From an uncultured Litorivicinus sp. (GTDB lineage Bacteria; Pseudomonadota; Gammaproteobacteria; Pseudomonadales; Litorivicinaceae), in the NCBI GenBank assembly GCA_902541775.1, contig CACBSE010000003.1, positions 1 through 64,000 of the forward strand: a stretch of DNA of 64,000 bases, given 5' to 3'. Shown piece after piece: positions 20,024 through 28,535 of this stretch. Numbering within the stretch: position 1 is the stretch's first letter; each line of letters opens with the position of its first letter. The notes under the pieces are model-generated. The model did not search any database, was not told where the DNA came from, and saw only the letters and a program-made list of their open reading frames with translations. Both the position numbers and the translations under genes were made by a program.

Positions 20024-20515
20024 TTAAGCGCCAAACAGCATCGTAGTCAGGACACCCTCCGGTAATGGAAGGACCAGACCTTTTTGAAACCCCCCGTAGA
20101 GGATTGCCAAAACCATAGAACTTAGAAAAATCGACAATTTAAGTGGTTCTTTGTGCGCTAGGAGATAGATAAGAACCATTAGTGGAAGGCCGACCAGAAA
20201 CCCAAAAAGATGTGCACACGCTATCAGACAAGCAAACCAGACGAAGAAGTATCGCACGCGTCGGAATGCGTCGGCCGAGACCTCATTCTCTGAAACGGCG
20301 AGATCGGCACTGGAATCATCGGCTTGAGTTTTTACTGTGTTGTCAGTTTTCCACTCGAAAAAAATAGCTATTAAAGTCAAAGGCAGGGCGAGGCTGGAAG
20401 CGAGCACCGGGAGCATGCTCGCCCGAAAAGGCATATCTAGTCCTGCCAATAGCGTGTAGGTAAACAGTGCGAGCAAACTGAGGCCAAGAACGGTACGACT
20501 GACGGTGAGATTCAT
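20024..20515 (-). CDS. tctB: Tripartite tricarboxylate transporter TctB family protein
   Basis: MNLTVSRTVLGLSLLALFTYTLLAGLDMPF; 4-TM, position between tctC and tctA with 4-nt overlap. Confidence 0.85.
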   Translation of the reverse strand: MNLTVSRTVLGLSLLALFTYTLLAGLDMPFRASMLPVLASSLALPLTLIAIFFEWKTDNTVKTQADDSSADLAVSENEVSADAFRRVRYFFVWFACLIACAHLFGFLVGLPLMVLIYLLAHKEPLKLSIFLSSMVLAILYGGFQKGLVLPLPEGVLTTMLFGA

Positions 20516-22011
20516 ACCCTCTCTCCCTGCTGCAACTTTGCAAATAACGCCTTCAGTGTTGGCCACCCTAGGATCAAAATGAGCAATATCAATAGCGAAC
20601 CTGTGATGGGTCGGAGGACAAACTCCCACTCGTACAACTGGTACGAGGTCCAGAGATGTCGCTCGGCCTCGGGACCGAGCACCAGACCAAGTAAGAGTGG
20701 AGGACGAGGCCAGCCATGTAGCCTTAGCCAGTATCCAAAAACACCGAACGTTGCCATCACAATGATGTCGCCAAAGTTGTTCGAGTTCGCAAATGCCCCG
20801 ACCACAGAGACGGCGCATATTACGGGTACCAGGAGCGTAGGTCTCACCTGGGTGGCTTTTGCTAGGGGCTTAATAAAAATAATGCACAAGAGGGAGGTGA
20901 TGACGCTGGCAATGATCAGTAACCAGATGAAGGAGAATGTTATATCGAGATGAGTGGTCAGGATCTCTTTCCCTGGCTTCACACCAACAATCAACAGACC
21001 GCCGAATACCAATGCCAAGGTTGATGAGCCCGGGATCCCAAACGCTAGGGTCGGTATCAAGGACCCACCCTCTTTTGCGTTCGTCGCAGAGTCTACGGCG
21101 ATAACGCCACGGACATCTCCCTTTCCGAAAGTCTCTTCTGCTCCTTTTTCGGTCGCCCTCGCGTGACCGTAAGCAAACCAGTCGGCGACCGATGAGCCAA
21201 GTCCCGGGATCATACCGACCCAGACACCGACCAGACTGGATCTGATGACCAGCCACCAATGCGTGAAGGAGTCGCGGATACCCTGACGTCGTCCACTGTC
21301 TAGGTTATTGAGCTCCATTTTTGATATCGAGGACCCCGATGCGACGAGGGATATCAGTTCTGGTATAGCGAATAAGCCAATGGTCACTGGGATGAGATTC
21401 AATCCGTCCATCAAGGTGAGATTACCGAAAGTGAACCTTGGTATCCCACTGACCAGATGGATCCCAACCGAAGAAATCAGCAGACCGAGGATACCAATCA
21501 CGAGCCCCTTTGCTTTGTTCTTCCCGCTCAGCGTAGAGACCATCGCTATTCCAAATAAGATAAGCACAAAGAATTCTGGTGGACCCAGTAAAATGACCAG
21601 AGGTTTCAGGACCGGGAGTGACATGGCCAGCACAATAGCCCCGAAAATACCGCCAAGTGCGGAGCTGGTGAACGCGGCCGAGAGTGCCCGGGATGCTTCC
21701 CCGTTTCGTGCCATCGGATAACCGTCGAGGATCGTCGCTTGAGAGCCAGACCCACCGGGGACCGCAAAAAGAATCGATGTGATCGAGTTAGCCGTGTTGC
21801 TGACCGCCCACACGCTCACGATGAGGCAGATAGCCTCGAACTTGTCCAACGTAAAAGCCAGAGGAAGCAAGAGTGCAATTGCGGTTTTGGAGCCGATCCC
21901 TGGGAGTGCGACGAGTGTGGAGCTGATGACAATCCCGAGCATCATGTAGAGGAACGCTGTCGGCTCCACAATATGTATCAAACCCGCCCAAACGGCGTCC
22001 CACGTGCTCAT
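20512..22011 (-). CDS. tctA: Tripartite tricarboxylate transporter permease TctA
   Basis: GIVISSTLVALPGIGSKTAIALLLPLAF, GSGSQATILDGYPMARNGEASRALSAAFTSSALGGIFGA; start MSTWDAV at 22011. Confidence 0.94.
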   Translation of the reverse strand: MSTWDAVWAGLIHIVEPTAFLYMMLGIVISSTLVALPGIGSKTAIALLLPLAFTLDKFEAICLIVSVWAVSNTANSITSILFAVPGGSGSQATILDGYPMARNGEASRALSAAFTSSALGGIFGAIVLAMSLPVLKPLVILLGPPEFFVLILFGIAMVSTLSGKNKAKGLVIGILGLLISSVGIHLVSGIPRFTFGNLTLMDGLNLIPVTIGLFAIPELISLVASGSSISKMELNNLDSGRRQGIRDSFTHWWLVIRSSLVGVWVGMIPGLGSSVADWFAYGHARATEKGAEETFGKGDVRGVIAVDSATNAKEGGSLIPTLAFGIPGSSTLALVFGGLLIVGVKPGKEILTTHLDITFSFIWLLIIASVITSLLCIIFIKPLAKATQVRPTLLVPVICAVSVVGAFANSNNFGDIIVMATFGVFGYWLRLHGWPRPPLLLGLVLGPEAERHLWTSYQLYEWEFVLRPITGSLLILLILILGWPTLKALFAKLQQGERV

Positions 22012-22012
22012 A

Positions 22013-22690
22013 TTATAATCCTGCTCCAACCCTAGCGTCTAAGAGCCTTGTGGCTTTGTCAAGGGTGGTCACGTGTCCGTACTTGTGATGCATATCAAAC
22101 AGATTTATCGCGTGACTGATCGGGTTTCTATCGAAGACGCATTCCTCGACGAGAACAGGTGGAAGACTCCGGGAATAGGCGTCGACAACGGACGCTCTGA
22201 CGCAACCGCTGGTGCTCTCGCCGCCTACCACGATTGAATCAATACCTTGCTCTTTGATGACATCATCGAGCTCGGTGTTGAAGAAGACGCTGGCCCGGCT
22301 CTTTCGTATCAGGGTATCGCTAGGCTCCAATGGGAACTCTGCGTAGATATCGTAATCAGCTTCAGAAATATTTTTCCGTTGTCTTTGGGTCGAGTGCGTC
22401 CCCCCGGTGTGGGCTTCCCAGTCCCGGGTGGTAAAGATAATTGGTAGCTCGTGACGGCGGAAGAGTCCGATAAGTTTTTTGGTCGGCGTTATCGCTCGGT
22501 GCGCATGCTCTCCACATCCCGATGGATTCGTTTTGATAACTTCCGAGACGGGTAGGTCGCCACCTTTGTACGACAGGTTATAAAGATCGATCAACAGCAG
22601 ACAGGGGCGCTTACCGATCTTTGGCTCGGAGCGATAGTGCGTGTACATCGATTTGACGTCATCTGTAATGTACTTTTCCCAAATACGCAT
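22013..22690 (-). CDS. Isochorismatase/cysteine hydrolase family protein (paralogue of 16984-17664)
   Basis: CLLLIDLYNLSYKGGD, VVGGESTSGCVRASVVDAYSRSLPPVLVEECVFDRNPISHAINLFDMHHKYG. Confidence 0.88.
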   Translation of the reverse strand: MRIWEKYITDDVKSMYTHYRSEPKIGKRPCLLLIDLYNLSYKGGDLPVSEVIKTNPSGCGEHAHRAITPTKKLIGLFRRHELPIIFTTRDWEAHTGGTHSTQRQRKNISEADYDIYAEFPLEPSDTLIRKSRASVFFNTELDDVIKEQGIDSIVVGGESTSGCVRASVVDAYSRSLPPVLVEECVFDRNPISHAINLFDMHHKYGHVTTLDKATRLLDARVGAGL

Positions 22691-22799
22691 GCAGTGTACT
22701 CCTTACACACGGCCAGAATACATGGATGCAAATTTTTGTCAGTGGTCGAGCCAAATCGTTTTACTCTTTGGGGGTCACTGAATTTTATGTGGTCGGTGG

Positions 22800-23246
22800 C
22801 TAGTGATGATGATCGTGGGAGTGCCCGTGGCCCCGCGAATATCCGCGGTCATGAGAATGCCCGTGAGCCATGTCAGTAGACACGTCTTGGTCAATCGAGC
22901 GACCGACGCTAAATCCTTCCAAAAACTTTTGGATCCCGATCTGCTGAAGCATCCCGTCGTCTAGTAGAACACCGGTCAAGACCCCAGATAGATACGCATG
23001 GATTTGGGCCATCTGGGCGATCGATTCAAGTTGTTCACTTTCGTTGCGTCTCTTACTGACCGCACTACCCATCGCCATAAAATGAGCCAACAATTCCTTG
23101 TTAGATGAGGTCAAGTCAAGGTTGGCAATATCCCGAGCCCAGGTACTTGAGGAAGCGATTCGTGGTGCGCCAATATGTTTCTTTATCCCGTCGAGCAGTA
23201 GCTCGACGTGTTTCCCTGCATCATATTCATCTAAGTCGCCACACAT
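22800..23246 (-). CDS. Hypothetical protein with His-rich C-terminal metal-binding tail
   Basis: 148 aa; ends MAHGHSHDRGYSRGHGHSHDHHH; in-line with the operon on the minus strand. Confidence 0.75.
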   Translation of the reverse strand: MCGDLDEYDAGKHVELLLDGIKKHIGAPRIASSSTWARDIANLDLTSSNKELLAHFMAMGSAVSKRRNESEQLESIAQMAQIHAYLSGVLTGVLLDDGMLQQIGIQKFLEGFSVGRSIDQDVSTDMAHGHSHDRGYSRGHGHSHDHHH

Positions 23247-23258
23247 GTTGATCTCCCC

Positions 23259-24269
23259 TCAAATTATTTTGCTAACTCTATCTGCGATATTGATCATACG
23301 TGATGCGAAGCCATACTCGTTGTTGTACCAGGCACTGATCAACATCGTATATCCATCAACGACCCGGATCGATGTTCCGTCGATCACGCAACTTCGCGGA
23401 TCAGTAACGTAATCACTGCTGACCAGCGGCTCGTGATCCACGCCTAAAACGGTGGAGGCAATTCTAGTGCTTGCAAGGCAGTCAAGAATAGCCTGTTCAT
23501 CAACCCGATTTCCGATCTCAAAGCTGCAGGTTACATAACTCGAATGATCGACGGGTGCCCTCACGGTTCTACCGATCAACCTTCCCTCTAAGTACGGAAA
23601 GAATTTGTTGACTAAGCCCATGCTGTCGTGCGGCGATGGGATAAGATTCGATCCAGACGCTCTTGACCATCTCGGCGAACGCTTTGCTCTGTCGAGACTT
23701 GGCTGTGTATTTGTAACGCTGTGAACTGAAACGAAGGTCCCTTTGATAATTTCAATTTTTTCGGTCAAAGAGGCAATTAATGGGATCAGGCAGTTATTGA
23801 GGCATCCTGGGTTGATAATATTTCTTGGAGCTTTGTCGTCAAAGTCAGAATCATTGACTCCATAAACCCAAACCTCCGTATCGTTCCTTTGTTTCAATGT
23901 ATCGAGTGCCTGTGCGAACAGGTGATGTCTGCACTGTTCGTACTCACTGTTCACGAGTATCTCGGCGGACCGGTGAGAACCAGAGCAATCGATCACCAGG
24001 TCAGGGCTTGTCTCACTGATTGCTTCGGAGACATCGTCGAACAGTGGTATATCGCTTTGACCCGAAACCACAAAAGAATCAACGGTGTGTCTGATTTTTG
24101 GAGCCATAGAACCATAGGTCGAGTCATGGTTGAGCAAATAGCTAAATAGCTCCAGATCTCGCGTCTGTTCCACCGCACCAACCCAGTCGAGCTTGTTCTC
24201 GTCTTGCGCGATCATCTTGCGGGCGACGAGCTTGCCGATGCGACCTAATCCTATTAACAGAACCTTCAC
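23259..24269 (-). CDS. Glyceraldehyde-3-phosphate dehydrogenase-like protein (type I GAPDH/erythrose-4-P dehydrogenase superfamily)
   Basis: MKVLLIGLGRIGKLVARKMI; NPGCLNNCLIPLIASLTEKIEIIKGTFVSVHSVTNTQPSLD at the active-site position; C-terminal SAWYNNEYGFASRMINIADRV. Confidence 0.85.
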   Translation of the reverse strand: MKVLLIGLGRIGKLVARKMIAQDENKLDWVGAVEQTRDLELFSYLLNHDSTYGSMAPKIRHTVDSFVVSGQSDIPLFDDVSEAISETSPDLVIDCSGSHRSAEILVNSEYEQCRHHLFAQALDTLKQRNDTEVWVYGVNDSDFDDKAPRNIINPGCLNNCLIPLIASLTEKIEIIKGTFVSVHSVTNTQPSLDRAKRSPRWSRASGSNLIPSPHDSMGLVNKFFPYLEGRLIGRTVRAPVDHSSYVTCSFEIGNRVDEQAILDCLASTRIASTVLGVDHEPLVSSDYVTDPRSCVIDGTSIRVVDGYTMLISAWYNNEYGFASRMINIADRVSKII

Positions 24270-24382
24270 GTAAAATTCTCAGAGAAAACCACAACAGTTG
24301 TCCCAGAAACTAATTCGTTTTTGGACACCTGTGAAGAGCGGTAGCAATATACCGACGAGCTTAAAAGTGTCTGGAGCAGACC

Positions 24383-24928
24383 ATGAATGAGCAACATCTG
24401 AACGAACTCGCTGACGGAATCATGGCATTGATAGAGGATGAGGATCCATTGGAGAATAGTATAGGGGTCCGTGGGGCCGCGCTGATACAGGAGTTCCTCC
24501 TTCAACCTGGTGTCGAGCAATCGTTAGCTGTGTTAGACGTCGAGAAAAAGGTTCGTTTATGGGGAAACAAGGGTTCGGGTATGCAGATTCTATTTCACGG
24601 AGCAGATACCCCAAAAAAGGGATCGCCTCATGACCATGGGCAGTCTTGGGCGCTTTACTTTCAGGTGACTGGGATAACCAAGATGACCACTTACAAAAGA
24701 GTCATTGGCGGACCCGGTCAGCCGGGCGAGGCTGTCTTAGAAAAAATTGACGAGGAAGACGTCACACCCGGGAACGCGATGTTCTTTGGACCACAAGTAA
24801 TTCACTCGACACAACACCCGTCTCCACCAGCGAGATGGATTCGAGTAACTGGTACAGATTTAGACTTCGCAGAGCGGCTGAGGTTCAGTATCGAGCGGAA
24901 AGAAGCGGTGATTGAAAAGAAAAAATAG
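24383..24928 (+). CDS. Cupin protein, cysteine dioxygenase-like
   Basis: SPHDHGQSWALYFQVTGITKMTTYKRV..., FFGPQVIHSTQHPSPPARWIRVTG; CDO-type cupin motifs. Confidence 0.7.
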   Translation: MNEQHLNELADGIMALIEDEDPLENSIGVRGAALIQEFLLQPGVEQSLAVLDVEKKVRLWGNKGSGMQILFHGADTPKKGSPHDHGQSWALYFQVTGITKMTTYKRVIGGPGQPGEAVLEKIDEEDVTPGNAMFFGPQVIHSTQHPSPPARWIRVTGTDLDFAERLRFSIERKEAVIEKKK

Positions 24929-24943
24929 ATAGGAAAATTGGAC

Positions 24944-25795
24944 ATGAAAAATTGTGTGGTTGGTATCGGAGCGATGGGGCTGGAAATGGCTCTACACATT
25001 CAGGACAAGGGGATGGACGTTATCGGCGTAGATCTTGATCAGAAACAGATCGGTGAGGCAAAGCAACGTGGTTTGAGCGCGGGCGAGGATCTGGCAAGCC
25101 AGGTTTCTGGTGTTGATGTGTTTATCGTGATTGTCGCGACCGACAAGCAGACCGAGTCGGTCGTGGAGACCATCCTCGCTAATAATCCAAAGAAGGGTGC
25201 CGCGGTCGTTGTGGCGGCCACGAATCATCCGGACACTATGAAAGCGCTCGCGGCAAAGTGCGCTGAGTCCAGTGTGCGCTTTGTTGACGCCCCGGTGGTA
25301 TTTGGGATGCAGGGCGCACGCGATGGAAACCTTGCAAGTCTTTGTGGCGGATCCGAGGATGATGTCTCGTACGTAACGCCCGTGTTGATGTGCTACAGTC
25401 GGGCCGTGCACCGGGTCGGTGAGGTGGGCGCTGGTCAGCTCGGAAAGACATGCAACAACATGATGCACTGGGCCGCCTGCTGCGCGAACTTCGAGGTCCT
25501 CGCCTTAGCCAAGCGCTACGGTGTCGACGCACAACATATGCGCGAAATCTTGCTGGAGTGTCCCGCTCGAAACACAACTCTTGACCGGTGGGATAACACA
25601 CGATTTACGTGGCAGGAGAAGGACATGGATGTCGCGATGGAGCTAGCGCAGACTGCGAAGCTTCCGTTGCCGCTATTCGGTACCATTGATCAGCTTGTTA
25701 AAATGTTTTCAGCAGATGATGTGAGTGCGTTACTTTACGGTGAGAAGGCAGAGTATTTAGGCGTTGATATCTCGGCGATGAAGAGTCATGATTAA
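24944..25795 (+). CDS. NAD(P)-dependent oxidoreductase, 3-hydroxyisobutyrate dehydrogenase family
   Basis: VVGIGAMGLEMALHIQDKGMDVIGVDLD; DAPVVFGMQGARDGNLASLCGG; GAGQLGKTCNNMMHWA. Confidence 0.9.
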   Translation: MKNCVVGIGAMGLEMALHIQDKGMDVIGVDLDQKQIGEAKQRGLSAGEDLASQVSGVDVFIVIVATDKQTESVVETILANNPKKGAAVVVAATNHPDTMKALAAKCAESSVRFVDAPVVFGMQGARDGNLASLCGGSEDDVSYVTPVLMCYSRAVHRVGEVGAGQLGKTCNNMMHWAACCANFEVLALAKRYGVDAQHMREILLECPARNTTLDRWDNTRFTWQEKDMDVAMELAQTAKLPLPLFGTIDQLVKMFSADDVSALLYGEKAEYLGVDISAMKSHD

Positions 25796-25827
25796 TTTTT
25801 GACCATTAGCTGCCCGAGGATCTCCAT

Positions 25828-26790
25828 TTGGACATAAAAAGTTTGCGCCTTTTTCTGGGGATCATCAAACATCGGAGTATCACAAAGGCATCGCGCCATC
25901 TCTACATCGCGCAGCCGGCACTTGGTCTCTATCTCAGGCGTCTTGAGGATGAGCTGGGCGTAGAACTTGTTACCCGACACGCTCGTGGTGTGACACCAAC
26001 CGCGGCCGGTCTCAAGCTGGCCGAACACGCCGAACGGCTGATCAGCCAGATGCACTACATCAAGAATGAGCTGCAAAACTTGCGAGACACGCCGTCCGGG
26101 CCAGCACTAGTCGGTCTAACACACGGAACAGGCCAACTTCTTGCTGCGCAATTGGTAAAACGCATCGCGATAGAATACCCCGACGTGTCGGTCTGCTTGC
26201 GTGATTCTATTAGTGAGTCGCTTGCGAAGATGTTAAACGATGGCCGATTAGACTTGGCGCTTTGTTATGCACCGTCGGATGATCAAGACCTTCGATTTAA
26301 GCCCGTGGGTACGGAAACTTTGGTTTTGACCTTCTGGAAAGATTCGGTAGGCCAGGAGGTCCCTAAAGAAATTCAGTTTAAGGATCTGGCGGATTATCCA
26401 CTAATTCTACCGTCACAGAAATTCGAGTATCGGAAGCTTGTGGATGGGTTTGCAGAGCAGGCAGGTGTCGAGTTAAATGTTGTTCACGAGGTTGAGTCTG
26501 TGCAGCCGATTCGGTACCTGATCAGGGAGGGTTTGGGCTTCTCGGTCGGTTCAGTTGGAGCGGTCAAGTGGGAGGTCGAGAGTGGACACGTCGGTACTTC
26601 GCGAATAGTGGATCCGACCCCGGTGAGGACCCTGTACCTGGCTGAGAATATGAGTAAACCGAGCTCAAGAGCGGTCGAGGTGGTGAGAGACCAATTGGTT
26701 GCGCTTGTAGCAGAAGTTGCACATGAGAACCCAGACATATTGTCGGTGGAGGGATTCGATCTATACGAAGATCCAGAGCAATTGGATTAA
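25828..26790 (+). CDS. LysR family transcriptional regulator
   Basis: LRLFLGIIKHRSITKASRHLYIAQPALGLYLRRLEDELGVELVTRHARGVTPTAAG; TTG start. Confidence 0.94.
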   Translation: MDIKSLRLFLGIIKHRSITKASRHLYIAQPALGLYLRRLEDELGVELVTRHARGVTPTAAGLKLAEHAERLISQMHYIKNELQNLRDTPSGPALVGLTHGTGQLLAAQLVKRIAIEYPDVSVCLRDSISESLAKMLNDGRLDLALCYAPSDDQDLRFKPVGTETLVLTFWKDSVGQEVPKEIQFKDLADYPLILPSQKFEYRKLVDGFAEQAGVELNVVHEVESVQPIRYLIREGLGFSVGSVGAVKWEVESGHVGTSRIVDPTPVRTLYLAENMSKPSSRAVEVVRDQLVALVAEVAHENPDILSVEGFDLYEDPEQLD

Positions 26791-26906
26791 TTTTTCACCC
26801 ATATCGTTGCGGTCTTGGTAGACGTGTAAACGATTCCGCGCATCACGATTTGATATTACTGAACCAGCTTTTTCCTGAGTACTCTAGATGCCGAGGAGAG
26901 AAGGAT

Positions 26907-28520
26907 ATGTCGATCGATTCTATCACTGAAGAAATACTAAACGCTTCGCTTGCTGGTGTCGTGAAGCAGATGCAAGAGGCACTATTTCGCACGGGCTTTT
27001 CCACAATTATTCGTGAAAGCCACGATGCGAGCTGTGCAGTCCTGACGTCGACAGGTGACGTAGCAGCGCAGCACATTGTTCTACCGCTTCACCTGGGTGT
27101 CTTTCCGGTTTCCATCAAGGCAGTACTCGAACGTTACCCGGCAGACCATATTCAGGACGGTGACGCGTTTTTGGTAAACCATCCGTACATTGGGGGCAGC
27201 CCTCATGCGCCTGATATGTGTGTGGTTGTTCCAGTTTTTGTCGACAAAAAATTAGCCTATTTTACGGCTAGTATCGCTCATAAGAGTGACATAGGGGGGT
27301 CGGTCCCAGGGAGTTGCTCTGGTAAAGCGACCGACATTTACTCCGAGGGAATTCATTTCCCACCCATACGCTTTGTGCAGAACAGAGAGATTTCTCCAGA
27401 AATCGAGGCGCTGATCCGTGCAAACAGCCGATCTGCCGAACTCGTGATGGGTGACATACGTGGCCAGCTCGGTTGTGGTTGGCTGGGGCTAGATCGAATC
27501 ATAGAACTCGTAGATAAGTATGGCAGGGATACGATTGACGGCGCCATCGACCAGCGGATTGTGGGTGTGGAGTGGGCGATTCGTAACGAGATTCGACGTT
27601 GGACTGATGGAACAGCATGCGGCGACCGTTTGCTCGACGACGACGGTGTGAGAGTTGGGCAACCAATCAAAATTTTCGTAACGGTAAAAAAAGATGGTGA
27701 TCGAATCGTCTTCGATTTCTCAGAAAGTGACGGCCAGGCGGTGGGCCCCGCTAACATCCGTCCGTCCCTAGTGAAGGCTGCCTGTGCCTACGTAGTGATT
27801 TCATCGTTGGGCACAGATATTACGGTCAATCAGGGTGTTTTAAACGCGATCGAAATTATGACGCGTCCGGGGTCAATACTTGAGCCAGAATTGCCGGCGC
27901 CGATGAATACCTATAACCCGACCGTTCATGCGGTCATTAACGCGAGCTTTGATGCGCTTGGTCAGTTGACCGAGATGGTTCAGCGTGCTGACGGATCTGA
28001 TTCGCGGTCGCTAATTTTTGGGTTCCCTAAAAAGGTCGGTCAATCTAGACCTAGTATCTCGTACGAGATTTTTGCTGGTGGTTCTGGTGCTTCGAGCACG
28101 AGTGGTGGACTAACGGGCTGCCATGTGAACCAAACTAACGGTCGGATCACTCCGATCGAGATACTTGAGACCGAGTATCCGCTTCGAATCACAGAGTTTA
28201 GTGTTTTACAGAATTCAGGTGGTCAGGGCCTCTTCGCTGGTGGTGACGCGTTCCGAAGGGTCTACCAATCGATGGAGGACGGAATACATCTCTCGATCCG
28301 TTCGTCGAGACATCAGATCCCACCCAGAGGCGTTGGTGGTGGCGAAGACGGCAGGCCGGGGAGAGCGGTTTTATACCCCGATAGCGAAACAAAAATCCTG
28401 TCTTCAAGGGAAGTGAATATTCCCTTGAACCACGGCGAATCGTTTGTACTCGATACGCCTAGCGGTGGCGGTTGTGGCGATCCGTCCGAATTGAGTCAAG
28501 GAAGTTCGCAGGTCGCTTGA
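26907..28520 (+). CDS. hyuB: Hydantoinase B/oxoprolinase family protein, HyuB subunit (second copy)
   Basis: MSIDSITEEILNASLAGVVKQMQEALFRTGFSTIIRESHDASCAVLTSTGDVAAQ; VNHPYIGGSPHAPDM; DTPSGGGCGDP. Confidence 0.92.
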   Translation: MSIDSITEEILNASLAGVVKQMQEALFRTGFSTIIRESHDASCAVLTSTGDVAAQHIVLPLHLGVFPVSIKAVLERYPADHIQDGDAFLVNHPYIGGSPHAPDMCVVVPVFVDKKLAYFTASIAHKSDIGGSVPGSCSGKATDIYSEGIHFPPIRFVQNREISPEIEALIRANSRSAELVMGDIRGQLGCGWLGLDRIIELVDKYGRDTIDGAIDQRIVGVEWAIRNEIRRWTDGTACGDRLLDDDGVRVGQPIKIFVTVKKDGDRIVFDFSESDGQAVGPANIRPSLVKAACAYVVISSLGTDITVNQGVLNAIEIMTRPGSILEPELPAPMNTYNPTVHAVINASFDALGQLTEMVQRADGSDSRSLIFGFPKKVGQSRPSISYEIFAGGSGASSTSGGLTGCHVNQTNGRITPIEILETEYPLRITEFSVLQNSGGQGLFAGGDAFRRVYQSMEDGIHLSIRSSRHQIPPRGVGGGEDGRPGRAVLYPDSETKILSSREVNIPLNHGESFVLDTPSGGGCGDPSELSQGSSQVA

Positions 28521-28535
28521 GGGCTTGAGGTTTTA

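Noticed and set aside
21308-21721. 137-aa plus-strand ORF
   Set aside because: Antisense shadow inside TctA.
25236-25601. 121-aa Arg/Ser-rich minus-strand ORF
   Set aside because: Antisense shadow of the HIBADH-like gene; compositionally implausible.
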